Position numbers and translations under genes: made by a program
In this document: piece after piece, positions 49,869 to 59,000 of the stretch
How the letters are laid out: each line of letters begins with the position of its first letter
Numbering within the stretch: the stretch's first letter is position 1
The notes under the pieces: model-generated
What the model was told of the DNA's origin: nothing
The model's database searches: none
What the model saw: the letters and a program-made list of their open reading frames with translations, nothing else
Origin: Armatimonadota bacterium
GTDB lineage: Bacteria > Armatimonadota > Chthonomonadetes > Chthonomonadales > CAJBBX01
DNA length: 64,000 nt
Assembly: GCA_026392115.1 (NCBI GenBank)
Contig: JAPLCQ010000081.1
Span: 1-64,000, forward strand
Reading direction: 5' to 3'

Positions 49869-52268
49869 ATGTCACCCAACCTGCCCCTTGGAAACTGGGG
49901 CGCCCCGCCTGCCGCGTCGGTGTGCGTCTGGGGTATAGACCTGGGTACCACCAACTCTACAGTAGCCGAGGCGGTCTGGGAGCCCGGTGCGGATATGCCC
50001 ACGTGCCGCTGCCTCGACATTGACCAGCAGACCCCCGACGGTGTCTTCACAAGTCCGCTGGTGCCCTCGGTGGTCGCGTTGCTGAAGCAGGGCGGCCACT
50101 GGGTGGGAGAAGGCGCCAAGCGGCTCCGCGCACGGGCGAAGGAAAACGGAGTCGTCATCGAGCAGACCCTGTTCCAGAACACCAAGAACGACATGGGCCT
50201 GATGAAGACCTACCACCGGGCGCCCGAAGCGTACGGCCATGCCTCGCGTATCGGCGGTCACGTTCTGCGGTTGCTGCGCGATGGCGCACGCGAGGCGTCC
50301 AACCGTGAAGGCGCCCATTTGACGGTCACCGTACCGGCCTCCTTTCTCCTGACGCAACGGAGCGATACACTGGACGCCGGCCGGTTCGCCGAGCTTCCCG
50401 TGGGCCACAACGACCTGCTGGACGAGCCCATCGCCGCGCTTATCGACTATCTCATGAGCCACCCGGGCTGCGGTGCAGAGCCGGGCAGACCGATTACCGC
50501 GGTGGTCTTCGACTTCGGCGGAGGGACATGCGATGTCTGTGTGGCGGAGATCGCGCTTGCGACAGCCCGTGCGCCCCTGACTGTCAGCTACCGCTCTGTG
50601 TCGCGCTACTGCCGCCTGGGCGGCTGCGATATCGACACGGCCGTCGTCCATGACGTTCTCATACCCGCGCTCTGCCGGGAGCAGGGCATGGAGCCCTCAG
50701 ACTTGACCTGGTCGGAGAGGCGCCGTATCCTGGAACCGCAGATGCTGGGCACGGCCGAAGCCCTGAAGGTGGGCCTCTGCGCCGAGATTGACAGGCTGAC
50801 CAAGTTTGGCCGCTACGACCAGGCCGACAAGGCGCAAACCGTCGTCCACCAGCCCGCCATGGAATGCTCGGTGGGGCGGCGAACATACCGTCTCACGTCG
50901 CCATCCCTGTCGGCGGAGCAGTGGGAGGCGCTACTGGAGCCCTTCGTGCAATCGGATCGCCTCTACCCGGTGGACAGCGAATATGGCCAGTCCCAGTCCA
51001 TCTTCGCACCAATATCGGACGGGCTAGACAGGGCGGGCCTGAGCCCGCGGGACGTGGATGTCTGCCTGCTGACCGGCGGCAGTTCACTCATCCCGCAGGT
51101 TCGAGACGCCGTGGGCCGGCACCTGGGCGGCGCCACGATCTGGAGCTACACCGACGATGTTGCGAACCAGAGCGCTGTGGCCCGCGGCGCGGCATGGCAC
51201 GCCCTGCACATGGCACTCACGGGAAGGCCGCTCGTGCAGCCCGTCACCAACGAAGGCGTGGCCATCCGCACGAGCGATGGCGGCGCGTTCGCGCTGGCGC
51301 CCCTCGGGAGCCGGTTGCCCTACCCCGAAGGCGGCGACTGGCAGCGCTATCCCGGCGCGCTGGCGGTGCCGGCCAACCATGGCGGGGAGATCAAGGTCGA
51401 GTTGGTGACCGAGAGGACTGGACAGGTCATCATGACGCGCAGATGGAGCATCCCGCCCGCCACGCGCGTCGGCGCCCGCATCGATCTGGCGGTTCAGCTC
51501 TCCGCCGCGCAGGAGCTCCAGCTACAGGCCAACTTGAGCAACTGCCCCGATGCCCGGCTCGAAGCCATGACGAGCCACCCGCTGATCACCGTGGTCTCGC
51601 CGCACCCGGCCCGCGAAGCCGTCGAGCGCATCGAGCAGGAGATCCGCTCCAGGGAAGTGGACCCGGTGCGCGACCGCGAATTGTATCTCGACTTGGCCCG
51701 AAACTACGGCGAGCTGAACCACTTGGAGCACGCCGTCGAGGTCCTGCACTTCCTGATCAGCCGGCTGGGTCGGGCGGACGGCACCGCGTTGCTGCTTCAG
51801 GGCATCTACTTCGGCCGCCTGGGCGACACCAAGCGAGAAGTGCAGGCCTACCGCGAGTGCCTCCGCGCCTTCCCCGCCATCACGGCGGCGGCGTTCAACC
51901 TGGCACTGAGCCTGCATCACGCAGGTCAGCAAGCGGAGGCGCTCGACTGCATTGACCAGGCTCTGGCGCGATCCGGTGCCGACGGTCCATACGTCACGCT
52001 CCGGGCGTGCATCCTCCGCTCGATGGACCGCGCCGATGAAGCCGAACGGGCATTCAGGCAAGCACTTCGGTCCTTCCCGGAACCAGATGCCTGCGACCCA
52101 TACGAACTGAGCTGGCTACTTCACTGCGCCGAGCAAGTCGGAGACCGCAACGTTCAGAAACGGGCCCGCGCGGCGCGCAAAGCAGACGGCAAGCCGGGGG
52201 ACGATGACCCGTCGCAGTCCGGTGCGTTGCCAGCCAGAGTGGTGGCAGATGCCGGGGGCGCCCAGTGA
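49869..52268 (+). CDS. Hsp70-like ATPase with C-terminal TPR repeats
   Basis: A 799-residue cytoplasmic protein. The actin/Hsp70 ATPase fold is clear: phosphate-1 'GIDLGTTNS' at residues 23-31, phosphate-2 'VFDFGGGTCDVCV' near 214-226, adenosine motif 'CLLTGGSSLIPQVRDA' near 399. Residues ~440-590 look like a divergent beta substrate-binding domain ('VTNEGVAIRTSDGG', 'RVGARIDLAVQL'). Residues ~610-770 are TPR-like ('YLDLARNYGELNHLEHAVEV', 'FNLALSLHHAGQQAEALDC', 'DRADEAERAFRQALRSFP'). The ordinary DnaK lid and C-terminal EEVD-like end are absent. AGGAGG precedes the ATG. The stop overlaps the helicase start (ATGA), so the two are coupled. It is not a housekeeping dnaK. Confidence 0.88.
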   Translation: MSPNLPLGNWGAPPAASVCVWGIDLGTTNSTVAEAVWEPGADMPTCRCLDIDQQTPDGVFTSPLVPSVVALLKQGGHWVGEGAKRLRARAKENGVVIEQTLFQNTKNDMGLMKTYHRAPEAYGHASRIGGHVLRLLRDGAREASNREGAHLTVTVPASFLLTQRSDTLDAGRFAELPVGHNDLLDEPIAALIDYLMSHPGCGAEPGRPITAVVFDFGGGTCDVCVAEIALATARAPLTVSYRSVSRYCRLGGCDIDTAVVHDVLIPALCREQGMEPSDLTWSERRRILEPQMLGTAEALKVGLCAEIDRLTKFGRYDQADKAQTVVHQPAMECSVGRRTYRLTSPSLSAEQWEALLEPFVQSDRLYPVDSEYGQSQSIFAPISDGLDRAGLSPRDVDVCLLTGGSSLIPQVRDAVGRHLGGATIWSYTDDVANQSAVARGAAWHALHMALTGRPLVQPVTNEGVAIRTSDGGAFALAPLGSRLPYPEGGDWQRYPGALAVPANHGGEIKVELVTERTGQVIMTRRWSIPPATRVGARIDLAVQLSAAQELQLQANLSNCPDARLEAMTSHPLITVVSPHPAREAVERIEQEIRSREVDPVRDRELYLDLARNYGELNHLEHAVEVLHFLISRLGRADGTALLLQGIYFGRLGDTKREVQAYRECLRAFPAITAAAFNLALSLHHAGQQAEALDCIDQALARSGADGPYVTLRACILRSMDRADEAERAFRQALRSFPEPDACDPYELSWLLHCAEQVGDRNVQKRARAARKADGKPGDDDPSQSGALPARVVADAGGAQ

Positions 52269-53536
52269 GCGCCGCCACGTTCCTGGCTCCCTTCGGCGAC
52301 CTGACGCCGGAACAGCGTCGAGTGGTCACAGCCGACATGAACGGCCATCGCGTCATCTTTGGGCCGCCAGGGTCCGGCAAGACACTGGTGCTCATCCATC
52401 GGGCGGCACACCTCGCGGCCCGCCATCGCGTCGATCCGGCGGACTACCGCGTCGTCGTCTTCACCAACGTGCTGAAGGACTACATAAGGGCCGGCCTCGA
52501 CTTCCTGGGTATCCCGATCGAAACGGTTACGACCTTCGACTCGCTCTGCCAGGGGCTCTACACCGACCATATTGGGCGACGCGTCCCGCGGGATGAAGAG
52601 AACCACCGTCCCGACTTCGATGCCATTCGCCGAGCCGTGTTCCGAATGCTGAAGCAGACGCCTGCCGTGCAGGGCTCGCTGGCGTTTGTGGTCGTGGACG
52701 AGGGGCAGGACCTGACGCGCGAGGCCTACGCCATCCTAGGCCTCGTGGCCAAGCATGTGACGGTGTTTGCCGATCCAAAGCAACGCATCTTCAGCGGAGG
52801 CGCTTCGGAGGCGCAGATGCTAGCAGGGCTGGGTCTACAGCGGCGGAGCGGAGCCATGCTGGCCGCCTTCCGAAACTCGCCTGATGTCGGCCGGCTGGCG
52901 GCCTGGTTCATTGCCGACAAGGGTGACCGGGTCGAGTACCTGGCGCAGATCAGGAATATCAGCGTTCCGCGAGAGAGACCACTGCTTTACCTGGCCGCCT
53001 CGATGGAGGACGAGGCCGAACGGCTCGCAGCGGCCATACGCCAACGGCAGAGTCTGAACCAGCGCGTAGGCATCATCGTGCCCCGCAGTAACGCCGTCTA
53101 CGGCCTATCGAACGCCCTCGCAGCGCGAGGCGTGGCGGTCGAACGGGCGGTGCCCCCATCGCGGCGGGGTGACTCGACATGGACCGGGGTTCGGTTCGAC
53201 ACGGCGGCGCCGAAGATAGCCACATACCACAGCGCCAAGGGGCTCACCTTCGATGCCGTCCTCCTGCCTCGCCTAACGCGCGGCGCCTTCCGGCACGGCG
53301 AGGGGAAAGACGACGTGGTGCGCCTGCTCTTTGTCGGCATCTCACGGGCCACCCAGTGGGTCTATCTCAGCACGGAGGAGGGGAACGAGCTGTCCGAGTT
53401 GGACCTGCTCCACAAGGCCGCCGGCGAGGGGCAACTGGTGCTGCAGCGCCACAGCGACAAGGGCTCGACCCGAACGGGGCCGGCTCCGAGCGGCGACGAT
53501 GATGAGGACGACGAAGAGGAAATCTCGCTCTTCTAG
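52265..53536 (+). CDS. compact UvrD/RecB-like superfamily I helicase
   Basis: A 423-residue ATPase. Motif Q/I is 'LTPEQRRVV' and Walker A 'GPPGSGKT' (33-40). Walker B is 'VVVDEGQDL' (Asp-Glu at 145-146), motif III 'FADPKQRIF' (Gln173-Arg174), motif IV-like 'AFRNSPDVG', motif V 'TYHSAKGLTFDAVLLP' (320-335) and motif VI 'LLFVGISRATQWVYL' with Arg361. It lacks the large 1B/2B insertions of UvrD/Rep, so it is closer in size to the helicase GajB of Gabija-type defence. The tail is acidic ('GDDDEDDEEEISLF'). It overlaps the Hsp70/TPR gene by 4 nt. No nuclease domain is seen, so the Hsp70-like partner probably supplies sensing or regulation. Confidence 0.9.
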   Translation: MSAATFLAPFGDLTPEQRRVVTADMNGHRVIFGPPGSGKTLVLIHRAAHLAARHRVDPADYRVVVFTNVLKDYIRAGLDFLGIPIETVTTFDSLCQGLYTDHIGRRVPRDEENHRPDFDAIRRAVFRMLKQTPAVQGSLAFVVVDEGQDLTREAYAILGLVAKHVTVFADPKQRIFSGGASEAQMLAGLGLQRRSGAMLAAFRNSPDVGRLAAWFIADKGDRVEYLAQIRNISVPRERPLLYLAASMEDEAERLAAAIRQRQSLNQRVGIIVPRSNAVYGLSNALAARGVAVERAVPPSRRGDSTWTGVRFDTAAPKIATYHSAKGLTFDAVLLPRLTRGAFRHGEGKDDVVRLLFVGISRATQWVYLSTEEGNELSELDLLHKAAGEGQLVLQRHSDKGSTRTGPAPSGDDDEDDEEEISLF

Positions 53537-53552
53537 GTAGGGCAGCGGCCGC
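53536..53552 (+). repeat. right direct repeat flanking the Hsp70/helicase pair
   Basis: GGTAGGGCAGCGGCCGC begins at the last base of the helicase stop codon. With the copy at 49816-49832 it brackets the two-gene unit exactly. Confidence 0.7.
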
Positions 53553-53557
53553 TCCGA

Positions 53558-54691
53558 CTACAGGCCGCAGACCGTCTCGGCGATGGTGTCGGCGGCTCCG
53601 GGGCTCGCGGCGGCGCGGGCGCGGGTCCGCATCTCCTCCAGCCTGTCCCGGTCCGTGAGCAGGCCGCGCGTCAGGTCGGTGAGGCTCTCCGCGTCGACTG
53701 CCGTCGCGCCGGCGCCGACATGCTCCAGGAAGAGCCGGTTGCCGTCCTCCTGCCCGGGGATGAGCAATGGGCGGTGGATGAGCATCGGTACGCCGGCCGC
53801 CATGCACTCGGACATGGTGAGGCCGCCGGGCTTGCCGACCACGAAGTCGGCGGCGTGCATACGGGTGGCAACCTCCGCGACGGGGAGGAGCGGCTCCACC
53901 CGCAGCCGGACCCCGCGGGAGCTCAACTCCTCGGCCATCCGCGAGAGGTGGGCGTGGGCGGCCAGGTTGCGCCCGCAGAGCACCGTAATGTGGCATGGCA
54001 CGCCGGCCGCCGCCAGGGCGCCCACGGCCTCGGTCACGGGCCCGGCGCCGATGCCCCCGCTGGTGACCAGCACCGACGGCAACTCCGGATCGGCGCCCAG
54101 CGCCCTGCGCGCGTCGGGCCTGCTCACCCGCGCGAAGAAGGCCGCGTCGGTGGGAATGCCGCTGATGGTCGTGCGCCGCGCCGCGCCGGGCTCCCGCCGA
54201 ACGATCACGTCGCGGGTCCAGTCGTCGGCCACGAAGTAGTGGTCCGGGCAGCCGCGCATCCACATTCGGTGCGGGTAGTAGTCCGTGACGACGACGGCGA
54301 CGTTGAACGGCGCCGCGATGCGCCGGAGCCGCTCAAGTTGCGGTTGCGGCAGCGAATGAGTGCAGACCACCCAGTCCGGCCGCTCGCGCCGCATAACGGA
54401 CCGTAGCCGCGCCATGTAGTGGAGATCCAGCGCCGTCTGGAAGTGGTACGTGAGGCGCGGACGGTCGGAGACGCGGTAGAGGTGGCCCCACATGTCGGGC
54501 CAGTAGCGGACCAGCGTCTCGTATCCGCCCAGGAACCACGCTCGGAAGGCTGGCGGCGTGAGGTTCAGCACGTCGATCACCTGTGCGTTGATGCCTCGGG
54601 ACCGGAATGCCGCCGACACGGCGTAGGCCGCGCTGAGGTGCCCTCCTCCGGTGGAAGCGGAGAGCAACAGGGTGCGCGGAGTCGCGCTCAA
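53558..54691 (-). CDS. MGDG-synthase-like / GT28 glycosyltransferase
   Basis: A ~377-residue GT-B glycosyltransferase of the diacylglycerol glycosyltransferase/UgtP/MurG-like group. The N-terminal acceptor domain has 'LLLSASTGGGHLSAAYAV' (glycine loop) and 'DVLNLTPPAFRAWFLGGYE'. The C-terminal donor domain has 'VTSGGIGAGPVTEAVGAL' and the nucleotide-sugar site 'FVVGKPGGLTMSECMAAGVP'. The start is a TTG at 54691 in a TTGA overlap with the stop of the upstream membrane-protein gene; the longer open frame above it is non-coding shadow. It likely glycosylates a lipid in or at the membrane. Coupling to the CrtO-like gene suggests the product is then acylated or carotenoid-like. Confidence 0.82.
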   Translation of the reverse strand: MSATPRTLLLSASTGGGHLSAAYAVSAAFRSRGINAQVIDVLNLTPPAFRAWFLGGYETLVRYWPDMWGHLYRVSDRPRLTYHFQTALDLHYMARLRSVMRRERPDWVVCTHSLPQPQLERLRRIAAPFNVAVVVTDYYPHRMWMRGCPDHYFVADDWTRDVIVRREPGAARRTTISGIPTDAAFFARVSRPDARRALGADPELPSVLVTSGGIGAGPVTEAVGALAAAGVPCHITVLCGRNLAAHAHLSRMAEELSSRGVRLRVEPLLPVAEVATRMHAADFVVGKPGGLTMSECMAAGVPMLIHRPLLIPGQEDGNRLFLEHVGAGATAVDAESLTDLTRGLLTDRDRLEEMRTRARAAASPGAADTIAETVCGL

Positions 54692-55584
54692 GCCCGCGCC
54701 TCGCGCCGCGCCAGCGCACGGACGATGCGTGCTCGGTGGTTTCGCTGGATCAGGGCGCACCAGACGTTGAGGCTGAGAAGGAACAGCACATAGGCCACTC
54801 CCAGCGCCATGCCGCGCTGGACCGCCGCTACCAGAAACGGAACATGCAGCAGCAGTCCGAGCAGATGCGAGACCTCGGCCACGCGCGACTGGCCGTCCAA
54901 TCCCGCCAGGCCGGCTGCCCCGCGCGGCAGGAAATCGGGCCCGCTGCGGCTGCCCTCCGTCCCCGCGAAGGCGACGGCGTAGACCCACAACACCACGCGC
55001 CGGAACCGCTCCGTGCCGGTGCGGCGAAAGAACGCGCCGGTCTCGAATCGGCGCGGCGCAAACCAGTACGACGCCGGCGGGCGGCTCAGGAACGCCGGTG
55101 CGGGTGCGTAACGCGCGGTCGGTCGGGCGGCGCCGGGGCCGTCCGGCAGGAGGTCCAGGCAGCGGGCGCGCTTGTAGCGCTCCAGGCCCACGCATGCCGC
55201 ATGCATGGCGCAGAGCGCTCCGCCGTAGGCCGCCAGCAGGGCCGATCCCGAGGCCGCTCCCAGCGGCGCCAGCGGCGCCTGCACGGCCACGGCCAGCACG
55301 TTCACAACCTCGTGGTACCGGGACCACCAGGCGACGCGGCGGGCCTCGTCGGCATCGAAGGCGTCGCCCAGCGCACCGCCCGCCGCCGGCGGCAGGCTCT
55401 CGCCGTACATGCCCGCCACAAGCCGGAAGAGCGGACGCAGGCCCAGACGCTCGTAGAGGGCCCCTCCCTGCTCGAGCGCGCTCACCGCAAGCCAGGCTTG
55501 CCAGAGGGATCGGCGGGAAGGGGCGTCCATCGCGCGGCTCTCGCCGTCAGCCATCGGTGGGTGCGGCGGTTGGGTCTCGGCCAT
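54688..55584 (-). CDS. integral membrane protein with duplicated CrtO-like acyltransferase pattern
   Basis: A 298-residue polytopic membrane protein. It resembles glycosyl-4,4'-diaponeurosporenoate acyltransferase (CrtO)-type proteins: an E-x-G-x-x-Y/F-x-R-x-G element, a hydrophobic stretch, and a basic R-x-R-A-R end. Uniquely the pattern occurs twice: 'LEQGGALYERLGLRPLF' then 'GLERYKRARCLDLL' in the N-half, 'RFETGAFFRRTGTERFRR' then 'LIQRNHRARIVRAL' in the C-half. The start at 55584 follows AGAGAGACC; a longer frame to 55767 is unlikely. The overlap with the GT28 gene implies a joint lipid glycosylation/acylation function, as in carotenoid or glycolipid acyl transfer. Family assignment is moderate. 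Confidence 0.6.
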   Translation of the reverse strand: MAETQPPHPPMADGESRAMDAPSRRSLWQAWLAVSALEQGGALYERLGLRPLFRLVAGMYGESLPPAAGGALGDAFDADEARRVAWWSRYHEVVNVLAVAVQAPLAPLGAASGSALLAAYGGALCAMHAACVGLERYKRARCLDLLPDGPGAARPTARYAPAPAFLSRPPASYWFAPRRFETGAFFRRTGTERFRRVVLWVYAVAFAGTEGSRSGPDFLPRGAAGLAGLDGQSRVAEVSHLLGLLLHVPFLVAAVQRGMALGVAYVLFLLSLNVWCALIQRNHRARIVRALARREARA

Positions 55585-55644
55585 CCTGGTCTCTCTGCGG
55601 CGCCGGCCCCGGCGCGGACGCGGGTGGGATCGATCTCTCTCGCT

Positions 55645-55655
55645 TGTTATACCTG
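55645..55655 (-). promoter_or_regulatory. -10-like CAGGTATAACA
   Basis: On the minus strand this 11-mer is identical to the sequence at 4959-4969 before GH10. It lies ~61 nt before the start at 55584. No good -35 is present. Confidence 0.35.
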
Positions 55656-55970
55656 CGCGGCGATGCGACCGGTCGATCAGCCTATGACCCGAGGGCGCCG
55701 GAGCGCCCCGTCTGCCGAAAGAACAGGGCGTTACGGCCTGGACGCCTATTGTGTAGCGACGGTACATATCGGACTGGGGTACACTACTCCATACTGCTGG
55801 ACTCGTCCGGCAGGCGTAGGTCGTAGGAAGAGGTGTGGCGCTGCACCATCAATAGCTGTCCTCGATGCTGTGTATTGCCGACCCGATTTGGTCTCTCTTG
55901 TCATTGAGTGTGTAGTGCGCTCCACCGGCTGCGGACCGCGCCGGCAAGCCCCCCGCATGTGACCGCCCGA

Positions 55971-55988
55971 ACGCGCGTCAACGCGCGT
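55971..55988. promoter_or_regulatory. tandem ACGCGCGT palindromes
   Basis: ACGCGCGT occurs at 55971-55978 and 55981-55988, each self-complementary and 10 bp apart, centred ~33 nt before the ATG at 56012. One helical turn between centres suits a dimeric repressor or activator. Confidence 0.4.
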
Positions 55989-56011
55989 CCCGGGCAGAGG
56001 GATCATTCATT

Positions 56012-59000
56012 ATGTTCAGTTCCTGGCGCACCCCTGTTTGGGCCTTGGCGGCCCTGTGCCTGACCCCGGTCGTCGCGCCGGCTGCCCCTTCGGCCCGCTC
56101 CGGCGACCCCGTGCTCGAGGTCCGTCCGCCGTCGCCCGCGTTCCTGGAGTACCAGCAACGGTTGCAGTTGGGGATGCCTCCTGCAACGGGCGTGATCCCG
56201 TCGCCCATCGACCGTTCCGATTCCGTGGGCATGCCGCTGAAGGGCATCCGGCTGATGGACGCCTTGCCCTCGTCCTATGATCTCCGCAACTTCGGCCGCG
56301 TCTCGCCGGTCAAGGATCAGCTGAACTGCGGCGCCTGTTGGGGCTTTGCCACCATGGGCGTGCTTGAAGGCGCCCAGCTCCCGGGCGAGTTGGTCGATTA
56401 TTCGGAGAACCACCTGCTCAACACGTCCGGCTTCATACCGGGCCGTTGCGCGGGCGGCAACGAGGACATCGCCGCGGCCTACCTGATGCGCTGGAGCGGC
56501 CCCGTCGCCGAGGCGGACGACCCGTTTACGGCGACCTCGTTCACGTCCCCGTTGGGCCTGGCGCCGCGCAGGCACCAGCAGAGCATGTACGACGTGCCTG
56601 GCCGAGCCGGCTTCACATCCAACGACCTGATCAAACAGGCTGTCATGCAGCTTGGGCCCATCTGGACATACATCCACTGGCTGGATTCCTCGTACAACCG
56701 AACCACCTCGGCCTACTACTACAGCGGCACGAGCTACCACAACCACTCGGTTCTCATAGTCGGCTGGGATGACAACTACAGCCGCACGAACTTCACGGCG
56801 CCCCCGCCCGGCAACGGCGCGTTCTTGATCAAGAACAGCTGGGGAACCAGCCGCGATCAACAAGGCTTCTTCTGGCTCTCCTACTATGACGTATGGGCGG
56901 GCAAGAACCTCTACTTCTTCCCTCCGGGCGAGCCGGTGACGAACTACGGCTCGATCTACCAGTACGACCCGCTGGGCCAGACGATGACCTCGAGCCTCGG
57001 GTCGGATTCCGCCTGGTTCGCCAACATCTTCACAGCGGAGCGTGACGATGAGGTGGCCGCCGTGGGGTTCTATACGACGGGTCCCTCCACGAACTACCGC
57101 GTCCGCGTCCGCACCGGCGTCGGCAGCCTTCCGGGCACGGGCGCTCTCGCTGCTGACGTCACCGGTACGTTGGTCTACGCCGGCTACGAAACCATTCGCA
57201 TTCCGGCGGTTCCCATCTGCAAGGGCGAGCGCTTCTCGGTGGAGGTCTATATAAAGTCGCCTGGCGCCCGGTACCCGATGTCCATCGAGGCGCCCGTCGC
57301 CAGCTATGCCGCTCCCACGGCCACCGTCGGTCAGAGCTACTTCAGCAGCGACGGCGCGTACTGGCGCGACCTCACCACCAAGTTCGCCAACGCCAACGTC
57401 TGTGTGAAGGCCTACACCCGTGCGCCGGACGTGACGTCCGTGGCGGTCGCCTCGACCGCAGGCGTCGTGGGCAGCGCAGTGACGCTCAACGCCATACTGA
57501 CGAACGATACGGCGCACCAGCCGGTGCAGGGCGCCCAGGTGGCGTTCGCGGTGGCCGGCGGCGCCGCGGGCACGGCGACAACGGACGCCCAGGGCAACGC
57601 CGCGGTCACCTTCGTGGTGCCGGAGACCCTTCCGGTGGGCAACGTTACGCTGACGGCGACGTACGCCGGCGCGACGCTGATCCGGGCCGCCTCGGGCGCC
57701 GGCACGCTGACCGTGTCCGCGGCCCAGACATCGCTCTCCTGCGGTAGCGCCGAGACCCATCCGGGAGATGCGGTCGACCTGCACGCGACTCTAACCCGCG
57801 TCACCGACGGCGCGGCGCTCTCCGGCCGGTCGGTGGCATTCTCGCTTGCGGGCTCCGCGCTGGGCACGGCCGTTACCGACGGCGGCGGCCAGGCGACGCT
57901 GGGCTTCACCGTACCCGCCTCCACCGCGGGCGGAAAGTACGTGGTCGGCGCCGCGTTCACGGGCGACGCGCACCACGCCGCTTCGTCCAGTTCGGGCCAG
58001 CTCCTGGTCATTGGACCGCCGACGGCCACCGCGGGCTCCGGCTTCGGTCTGGCGGGCAAGTCGATCGCCATCACCCTGGCGGGCGTCGATCCGCAATCGT
58101 TGCCGCTCACCTTCGCGGTTGTCTCGCAGCCCGCGCACGGCTCGCTCACCGGCGCCGCGCCCGATCTGACCTACCAGCCCGCCGCCGGATGGACGGGCGA
58201 CGACGCCTTCACCTTCACGGTCAACAACGGCTACCTCACCAGCGCGGCGGCCACTGTGACGCTCCGCTCCGGTGGTGTCGTGACGGTCACAACCGTCGCC
58301 GGCGCCGCGGGCCAGGTGGGTGAGGTGGTCCATCTCCGCTCCACAACGACCACTGCCGCCGGAGCCGCCCTCGCCGGCGTTGCCGTCACCCTGACCACGC
58401 CCGACGGCGCCGCGCACACCGCCGCCACGGATGCCGCCGGCGTTGCCGACCTGGCATGGGAGGTGCCCGCCCGCAACCGGGGCGGGACCGTTACCGCCGC
58501 CTACGCGGGAGATGCCTCCACGGAGCCCAGCAGCGGCACGGCGAACCTCAGCGTGACGGTCACCACCCGCCTCGTCGTGAGTGCCGCCAGTGGGGCCGCG
58601 GGCAGCCGCGTCGCCATCGGCGCCTGCCTCTACGAGGGCGTGGGGATCTCGGGGATTGACGGAAAGAGCCTCTCGCTTCGGGTTGACGGCGGCGCGGCGA
58701 TCCCGTTCGACGGGCCAACGGCGATCGCCACCGGCAAGGCGGTCTGCACCTACACCATCCCGACGGGAATGGCCGGCGGGGCGCACACCACGACCGTGAG
58801 CTTTGCCGGCGACGCCGACTGGCCGGCGGCATCGGCATCCTCGACGCTTACCGTCGCGGCGTCGAAGCCCACCTACTCCTGGCTCTACGTGTATAAGGGC
58901 ACGGTGGGCGTCAGCAGCAAGTCGGTGATGTACCTCTACGAGGTCGCCGCCGGCGGAGCGCTGTTGCCGCTGGCGGGCCGCACGGTGCGCTTCTCGGTCG

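Larger units (their letters stand above)
55585..56011. other. 427-bp divergent intergenic region
   Basis: No gene is seen. It contains TGTTATACCTG (55645-55655, -10-like on the minus strand for the membrane-protein gene) and AT-richer sequence at 55740-55800. Two ACGCGCGT palindromes lie just before the protease gene. Confidence 0.5.
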
